A DNA stretch of 64,000 bases from Achromobacter xylosoxidans A8 (lineage in GTDB: Bacteria; Pseudomonadota; Gammaproteobacteria; Burkholderiales; Burkholderiaceae_B), in the NCBI RefSeq assembly GCF_000165835.1, contig NC_014640.1, positions 2,728,001 to 2,792,000 on the forward strand, given 5' to 3'. The notes below the pieces were generated by a model. That model was not told the origin of the DNA. It saw only the letters and a list, made by a program, of their open reading frames with translations, and did not search any database. This document shows, piece by piece, positions 59,468-64,000 of the stretch. The position numbers and the translations under genes were made by a program. Position 1 is the first letter of the stretch. Each line of letters starts with the position of its first letter.

Positions 59468-59493
59468 TAAACAAGATGGACAGCTGGCCCGTC
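59468..59493 (+). promoter_or_regulatory. ECF promoter of the ABC exporter gene
   Basis: CCTAAACAAG (TAAA 59468-59471), an 18-bp spacer and CGTCTAG (CGTC 59490-59493) lie 79 bp before the exporter start, inside the 176-bp gap after the acylase gene. It matches the other five sites. Confidence 0.68.
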
Positions 59494-59572
59494 TAGGTGT
59501 GGACGGTTCCAGCAGCCATGACCGTATGCGTGGCGTCCACGTTCCTCCCTATCTCCGTTCGAGGCGATCCCC

Positions 59573-61234
59573 TTGCTTTCCTACCTGATTCGACAGTCGC
59601 GCAAGCTGCTGGCCGCCGCGGCAGTGGCCAGCGTCGCCAACGGCGTGTGCAGCGTGCTGCTGCTCACGCAGATCAATGCGGCCTTGACCGCCTCCTCTTC
59701 GGCTGAGCGCGCGGCGCTGGCGTGGCGCTTTGCCGCGTTTGCGCTGGCGGCGATGTTCAGCCAGATGACGGCTTCGGTGCTGTTCGAGCGCCTGAACCAA
59801 CGTGCGCATGCCGATCTCCGGCGCTTCATTTCCGCGCGCGTGATCGCCGCGGACTACCGGCGGCTGGAGGAGATCGGCGGTCCCAAGGTGCAATCGGCGT
59901 TGTCGGAGCACAGTGCGAGGGTGGCGGATTTCTTCGTGAGTTTCCCGACTATCCTGGTCAACGCCATCATCGTGGCGGGATGCCTGGCCTACATGGCCTG
60001 GCTATCCTGGCAGGTCTTCCTGGCGGCCGTGCTGGTCATTGGCCTGGGGTCGCTGGGCTATCACTTGGCACATTTGCGGGCGATCCGGCATCTGGACGTA
60101 GCCTCGAAGGAGCAGGATCGCCTGTTTGGCCATTTCCGTTCGCTGATCGAAGGGGCCAAGGAGCTGCGCCTGCACGCCGCCAAGCGCCGCCGCTTCTCCG
60201 GCGACGTGCTGGGCCGCTCGATCGAGACGGTGCGGCGCGAGCGCGCGCTCGGCATGTCGATCTTCCTGGTGTCATCCGCCTGGGGCAACTTCTTGCTCTA
60301 CGGTTTCATCGGGCTGACGCTGTTCGCGCTGGTGGGCGATGTACCCGACCGGGCCAGCATCGTGACCGGCTTTGCGCTGATCTTCGTCTACATCGTGGGC
60401 CCTCTGGAAAACCTGCTGATCGCCTTGCCGCGCGCCAACCTGGCTCGGGTGTCCGGCGCGCGCATCGACGAGATCACGGCGCAGCTCGAACATGGCGAGG
60501 ACGAGGCCGCGCCTGTCGCGGCAGAGAGCATGACCCGCTTGGCGCTGCGCGGAGTTAGCCACCGCTATTACCACGAGGGCACCGACGACCTGTTTACCCT
60601 CGGGCCGATAGACCTGGATTTCTCCCCGGGGCAGATCACCTACCTGGTCGGGGGCAATGGCAGCGGCAAGACTACGCTGGCCAAATTGCTGGCCGGCCTG
60701 TATCGGCCGGAGCAGGGCGCCATCCTGCTCAATGGCGAGCCGGTGGACGACGCCAGCCGTGACCGCTATCGCCAGATCTTCTCGACGATTTTCTCGGACT
60801 TCTACCTCTTCGAGCACATGCTTGACGCCGCCTCCGCCGAACTGGACGTGCAAGGCAATGCCCTGTTGGAAAAGCTACATCTGCAGCACAAGGCACAGGT
60901 GCGCGACGGCGCCTTCACTACGCGCGCCTTGTCGCAGGGTCAGCGCAAGCGCCTGGCGCTGGTGGTGGCCTATCTGGAGGATCGGCCCTTCCTGTTGTTC
61001 GACGAATGGGCCGCCGATCAGGATCCGCTGTTCAAGGAAGTGTTCTACCGCGAACTGCTGCCGGAACTGCGGGCGCGCGGCAAGGCGGTACTGGTGATCT
61101 CGCACGACGACCGCTACTTTCATCTTGCCGATCGCCTGATCCGGATGGAAAACGGTCAGGTCGTGGCGGTCGAAACTCCGGCTGGGCGCAAACCGGTGAA
61201 ATCGGCACCCGCCGAGCTGGCCGCCGCGCAATGA
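59573..61234 (+). CDS. PvdE/SyrD-like cyclic peptide ABC exporter (fused membrane + ATPase)
   Basis: The protein is 553 residues. The N-terminal ~310 residues have six membrane helices; the ATPase follows with Walker A 'GGNGSGKTTL' near residue 360, signature 'LSQGQRKRLAL' near 453 (Ser-Gln replaces the common Ser-Gly, a trait of this subfamily), Walker B 'FLLFDEWAADQDP' near 472, and 'ISHDDRYF' H-loop near 509. I accept the TTG start at 59573 because GAGGCG precedes it by 7-8 bp and the first helix begins at once. PvdE moves the acylated precursor from cytoplasm to periplasm; the same role fits here, feeding the PvdQ-like acylase. Confidence 0.93.
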   Translation: MLSYLIRQSRKLLAAAAVASVANGVCSVLLLTQINAALTASSSAERAALAWRFAAFALAAMFSQMTASVLFERLNQRAHADLRRFISARVIAADYRRLEEIGGPKVQSALSEHSARVADFFVSFPTILVNAIIVAGCLAYMAWLSWQVFLAAVLVIGLGSLGYHLAHLRAIRHLDVASKEQDRLFGHFRSLIEGAKELRLHAAKRRRFSGDVLGRSIETVRRERALGMSIFLVSSAWGNFLLYGFIGLTLFALVGDVPDRASIVTGFALIFVYIVGPLENLLIALPRANLARVSGARIDEITAQLEHGEDEAAPVAAESMTRLALRGVSHRYYHEGTDDLFTLGPIDLDFSPGQITYLVGGNGSGKTTLAKLLAGLYRPEQGAILLNGEPVDDASRDRYRQIFSTIFSDFYLFEHMLDAASAELDVQGNALLEKLHLQHKAQVRDGAFTTRALSQGQRKRLALVVAYLEDRPFLLFDEWAADQDPLFKEVFYRELLPELRARGKAVLVISHDDRYFHLADRLIRMENGQVVAVETPAGRKPVKSAPAELAAAQ

Positions 61235-61460
61235 GATGTGGGCGGGAGGCGGCCGGGCCCCAATGTGGATGCTCGTCCGCATAATCCAGATAGTTTATGT
61301 GTGAATGTTTATTTCCGTGATGCTCGCGGCGGCCTGCCGGGGATGATCCGTCCCGTTGTGAGCGGTGGATATACAAAATGTTCTATTTTTTGCGGTTTTC
61401 TAATGCCTGAGACTTGATGCGGCGTCTACGCTCCCTACAGTTCCCTGAACGGAGAGGAGT

Positions 61461-61706
61461 ATGAAGCCCCTTGATTTGGATCAGATTTCTCCTGGCGCGG
61501 CCGGCATTCCCAGCGTTCCCATCGTGGGTTGGCTGCTGGACGGACCGCAACCCGAGTTCACCGACATCGTCAGCGTCGCCCGCCAATGGATGGCGGATGG
61601 GCGGCGCGTTGCGGAAGTGGTGCGGGCGCAGGACTCTCAGGGAACGCCCAAGATGGGGCCGGGACGCAGCGTGATGCGTGCCTGCGCCATCGCGGGCCGG
61701 CGCTGA
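61461..61706 (+). CDS. Small protein of unknown function
   Basis: This is 81 residues from an ATG with GGAGAGGAG right upstream. The sequence is soluble, Pro/Gly-rich at the start ('GIPSVPIVGWLLDGPQPEF') and basic at the end. I recognise no family. It is 226 bp after the ABC exporter with no ECF-type site before it, so it may not belong to the siderophore regulon. The next small gene follows by 17 bp. Confidence 0.6.
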   Translation: MKPLDLDQISPGAAGIPSVPIVGWLLDGPQPEFTDIVSVARQWMADGRRVAEVVRAQDSQGTPKMGPGRSVMRACAIAGRR

Positions 61707-61723
61707 GGCGCGGGGAGAAAACC

Positions 61724-61942
61724 ATGAGAACCGGAGTGATCAGGCTCAACGGCCACCAACTCGAATACGAACTCAGGCCGCTTGCCGCGCAGCAGGGCTA
61801 CGAGGCCTGGGTGCGCACGGCGCCAGGCCGCGCATGGACGCGGATCGGCGTGGGTGATTCCGCCTTCGTGACCGAGGACGCCGCGCTCAAGGGCATCAAG
61901 TTCGCGGCCGTCGAAATCAGCGCCAGGCGCCTGCAGGCATAG
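61724..61942 (+). CDS. Small protein of unknown function
   Basis: This is 72 residues from an ATG preceded by GGGGAGAA. It reads like a compact beta-rich domain ('VIRLNGHQLEYELRPLAAQQ', 'WVRTAPGRAWTRIGVGDS') without membrane helix or signal. The start is set by the ribosome site, although the frame is open further upstream. It is probably co-transcribed with the preceding small gene. Function unknown. Confidence 0.6.
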   Translation: MRTGVIRLNGHQLEYELRPLAAQQGYEAWVRTAPGRAWTRIGVGDSAFVTEDAALKGIKFAAVEISARRLQA

Positions 61943-61991
61943 CGCCGCGCGCCAAGCAGAAAGATGTAGCGCCGGCCAGGCGCTTCATCGC

Positions 61992-62777
61992 TCAGCCCTT
62001 CACCAGTCCACCGTCGACGATCAGGTTCTGCCCCGTCACCGCGCGCGACCAGCGGCTGGCGAAGAACAGCACGGCGTCGGCGAATTGCTCAGGCGTGGTG
62101 ACCTCGCGCAGCGGCGTACCGGCGGCAATCATGTCGAAGACCGCGTCCGGCGTGGCCGCCGAGGCGTCGGTGGTGCGCAGCAAGCCTCCCGAAACCATGT
62201 TGACGGTGATGCCGTCGGCGCCCAGTTCATGCGACAAAGTGCGGGTGAAGGCCAGCAGCGCGGCCTTGGCCGCAGTGTAGTCGTGGTACGGCACCACCGG
62301 GTTCTGGACCAGGTTGGTACCCACGTTGATGATGCGTCCGCCGCCTGCGGCGCGCATGCCGGGCAGGGCGGCCTGGGTGGTGTTGAGCGCGGCGCGCACG
62401 CTGCCTTCCAGCTGCGCGTTCATCTGCGCCCAGTCGAGCGCGCCGGCTTGCGGGCGGGCATCGCCATTGAACTGGAAGGCGGGCAGGGCGTTGTTGACGA
62501 CCGTGGCCACGGGCTGGCCGAAATGCGCGCTGGCTTGCGCGAACATGGCCGCGACGGCGGCCGGGTCGCGCACGTCGGCCTGCACTGCGAGGGCGCGGTC
62601 CGGCGCGCTGGCGGCCAGGGCCTGCGCGCGCTCGGCGCTGTTCAGATAATTGACGACGACCTTGGCGCCTTCGCGCAGGAAAGCGCGCGCAATGGCGGCG
62701 CCCAGGCCGCGGCTGGCGCCGGTGACGATGACGAGTTGCTGGTTCAGGTCCAGGGACGGGCGTTGCTGCGATGACAT
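61992..62777 (-). CDS. SDR-family NAD(P)-dependent oxidoreductase (3-oxoacyl-ACP reductase-like)
   Basis: The protein is 261 residues. The Rossmann motif is 'IVTGASRGLGAAIARAF' (about residues 17-33), with 'VVNNALPAF' for the structural Asn-Asn-Ala stretch and 'YTAAKAA' for the catalytic Tyr and Lys. The position of the catalytic Ser, 13 residues before the Tyr, is Thr in 'INVGTNLVQNP'; Thr may replace it. A TTG two codons upstream (62783) with closer AGGAAG spacing is an alternative start. It is followed upstream by the GntR-type regulator on the same strand (18 bp), so the two are likely one operon. Confidence 0.88.
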   Translation of the reverse strand: MSSQQRPSLDLNQQLVIVTGASRGLGAAIARAFLREGAKVVVNYLNSAERAQALAASAPDRALAVQADVRDPAAVAAMFAQASAHFGQPVATVVNNALPAFQFNGDARPQAGALDWAQMNAQLEGSVRAALNTTQAALPGMRAAGGGRIINVGTNLVQNPVVPYHDYTAAKAALLAFTRTLSHELGADGITVNMVSGGLLRTTDASAATPDAVFDMIAAGTPLREVTTPEQFADAVLFFASRWSRAVTGQNLIVDGGLVKG

Positions 62778-62795
62778 ATTCAAATGGCTTCCTGC

Positions 62796-63599
62796 TCAGT
62801 GTTCCGAGCCGCTGTTGAGCATGCGGCTGCGGGCTTTTTCGATATGGGCGCGCATGACGTTGCGCGCGCCTTCGGCGTCCTGTTCCTGGATCAGCCGGTA
62901 GATGTGGCGGTGTTCCTCGATGGCGGCGCGGGTGCGCTTCCAGGGTTGGCTGTGGACCAGGTGCCGCATGACGTTCACGGCATGGCTGACGTCGTATTCC
63001 AGCGACTTCAGCACCTGCACGAAGCGCTGGTTGCTGGTGGCTGCGGCAATGGCGCGGTGGAATCCGTAGTCGTGGTGGTGGGCGATGGCGCCGGAGGCGT
63101 CGGCTTCTTCGTAGCCGGTCAGCATGCGGTCCATGTCGCGCAGGTCTTCGTCGGTGCGGCGCAGGGCGGCCAGGTAGGCGCATTCGGGTTCGATCACCAT
63201 GCGCAGTTCCAGGCCTTCCAGGATGTGGCCGACGCGCCTTGCGGGGTCCACTGCGGGCATGCCGCCCATCAGGTCGGGCTTGGCGCGCACATAACTGCCC
63301 GAGCCGCGGATGGAATCCACCAGTTGGTCCTCGCGCAGCCGGTCCAGCGCCTGGCGCACGACTGGCCGCGAGACTTCGAACAGGGCGGCCAGCTCCAGCT
63401 CCGTGGGCAGCTTGCTGCCGGGCGCGATCTTGCCGGTGGCGATGGCATAGAACAGGCTTTCGTAGACGCGCTCGGCAAAGCGTTCGGCGCGCACATAGCC
63501 CAGGCCCGAGGCCACTTCCGCCAGCACGTCCAGTTCGGGGCGAGGGCGGTTCACGGCTTCCAGCAGCGATTCAAGCTGCGGATCACGGACATTGCTCAT
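62796..63599 (-). CDS. GntR-family regulator, FadR subfamily (FCD domain)
   Basis: The protein has 267 residues. A winged helix-turn-helix at about residues 40-105 ('AERVYESLFYAIATGKIAPGSKLPTELELA', 'VSRPVVRQALDRLREDQLV') is followed by an all-helical FCD ligand-binding domain with the metal-binding Asp and His residues ('HHHDYGFHRAIA'). Such proteins commonly repress carboxylate catabolism genes. It is divergent from the aldehyde dehydrogenase gene, and a perfect palindrome lies between them. Confidence 0.92.
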   Translation of the reverse strand: MSNVRDPQLESLLEAVNRPRPELDVLAEVASGLGYVRAERFAERVYESLFYAIATGKIAPGSKLPTELELAALFEVSRPVVRQALDRLREDQLVDSIRGSGSYVRAKPDLMGGMPAVDPARRVGHILEGLELRMVIEPECAYLAALRRTDEDLRDMDRMLTGYEEADASGAIAHHHDYGFHRAIAAATSNQRFVQVLKSLEYDVSHAVNVMRHLVHSQPWKRTRAAIEEHRHIYRLIQEQDAEGARNVMRAHIEKARSRMLNSGSEH

Positions 63600-63730
63600 G
63601 GGCGCTCCTGCGCTATCTATATACCCGGGCTTGTCAGTCGCCGTGACAAATTCGGGGTGGCGTTAAGCCACTGAATTATTAGGGATTACCCCAAGTGAAC
63701 AGAAAATATCCTGACCCTTGGGACAAAAGC

Positions 63731-63747
63731 TGTCAATTCAATTGACA
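63731..63747. promoter_or_regulatory. Perfect palindrome, probable GntR/FadR-type operator
   Basis: TGTCAATTCAATTGACA has exact 8-bp arms around a central C. It lies in the divergent region 132 bp from the gntR start and 106 bp from the dehydrogenase start. Size and symmetry suit an FCD-type GntR dimer. Confidence 0.6.
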
Positions 63748-63852
63748 AGTTACGAGCCGCTCCCGTACCTTGGCTCGAAGCCAGAACGCGACTCGCGCGC
63801 GACGCCAATTTCCCGCAACCGGCCGTCCGGCCGCTACTTTACTCCGCACATC

Positions 63853-64000
63853 GTGACTCAGAAGAACTTTATCGCCAACCAATGGGTGGAAGCTGCCACC
63901 GGCGCAACCATTCCCGTCCTGAACCCGTCCGATGGCGCGCCTTTCGAGGCAATCGCGCGTTCCACCGCCGAGGACGTGGACCGCGCCGTGACCGCGGCGC
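63853..64000 (+). CDS. Aldehyde dehydrogenase family protein (N-terminus, runs off window)
   Basis: From a GTG at 63853 the frame reads 'TQKNFIANQWVEAATGATIP' then 'VLNPSDGAPFEAIARSTAED', the usual first 45 residues of NAD(P)-dependent aldehyde dehydrogenases. It continues past the window, so catalytic residues are not visible. No strong ribosome site is seen before the GTG, so the exact start is uncertain. It is divergent from the GntR regulator. Confidence 0.85.
   Translation, partial: MTQKNFIANQWVEAATGATIPVLNPSDGAPFEAIARSTAEDVDRAVTAA

Overview
The window looks like a chromosome segment of a high-GC betaproteobacterium of the Alcaligenaceae type (Achromobacter/Bordetella-like). This is inferred from gene content: a Bug-family solute-binding protein, many LysR/CaiB/solute-binding catabolic cassettes, and an ornibactin-like hydroxamate/beta-hydroxyaspartate siderophore locus. 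Species cannot be fixed from the sequence alone.

Region 1 (1-20.6 kb) is ordinary metabolic and transport DNA. It holds a truncated branched-chain-type solute-binding protein, then a LysR regulator divergent from a Bug receptor / CaiB CoA-transferase / hot-dog protein operon. An N-formylglutamate deformylase follows, then LysR divergent from an MFS exporter, and TetR divergent from a four-gene envelope operon (MarC, DUF4105 protein, alpha/beta hydrolase lipoprotein, small membrane protein). Next come a flavin monooxygenase of the NtaA/SnaA type, a TPP riboswitch leading a sodium:solute symporter, and a solute-binding protein / thiolase / acyl-CoA synthetase operon divergent from a LysR.

Region 2 (20.6-22.7 kb) holds a LuxR-type regulator with an acyl-homoserine-lactone pocket, tRNA-Ala(CGC) with a strong terminator, and exonuclease III.

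Region 3 (22.9-61.2 kb) is a complete siderophore locus. A Fur-box-like site precedes an ECF sigma factor gene and an 82-residue DUF4880-only protein. Then come mbtH, a type II thioesterase, an Sfp-type phosphopantetheinyl transferase, an aspartate beta-hydroxylase and three NRPS genes (5 amino-acid modules with a fatty acyl-AMP ligase start and a terminal thioesterase). Past a decayed TonB receptor lie an ornithine N-hydroxylase, FhuF reductase, two tandem TonB receptors separated by a decayed second fhuF, an N-hydroxyornithine formyltransferase, a PvdQ-like acylase and a PvdE-like ABC exporter. Six near-identical promoter-like sites (TAAA, 17-18 bp, CGTC/CGTT) sit in front of the six transcription units, so the locus reads as a Fur -> sigma factor -> regulon cascade. 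Assembly inferred: an acylated precursor X1 - D-beta-OH-Asp - Ser - D-X4 (Orn/Lys-like) - X5 is made in the cytoplasm, exported to the periplasm and deacylated there. This combines an ornibactin/malleobactin-like peptide core with pyoverdine-like lipid-initiated maturation.

Region 4 (61.4-64 kb) has two small unknown genes, an SDR oxidoreductase, a FadR-subfamily GntR regulator with a perfect palindromic operator candidate, and the start of an aldehyde dehydrogenase gene.
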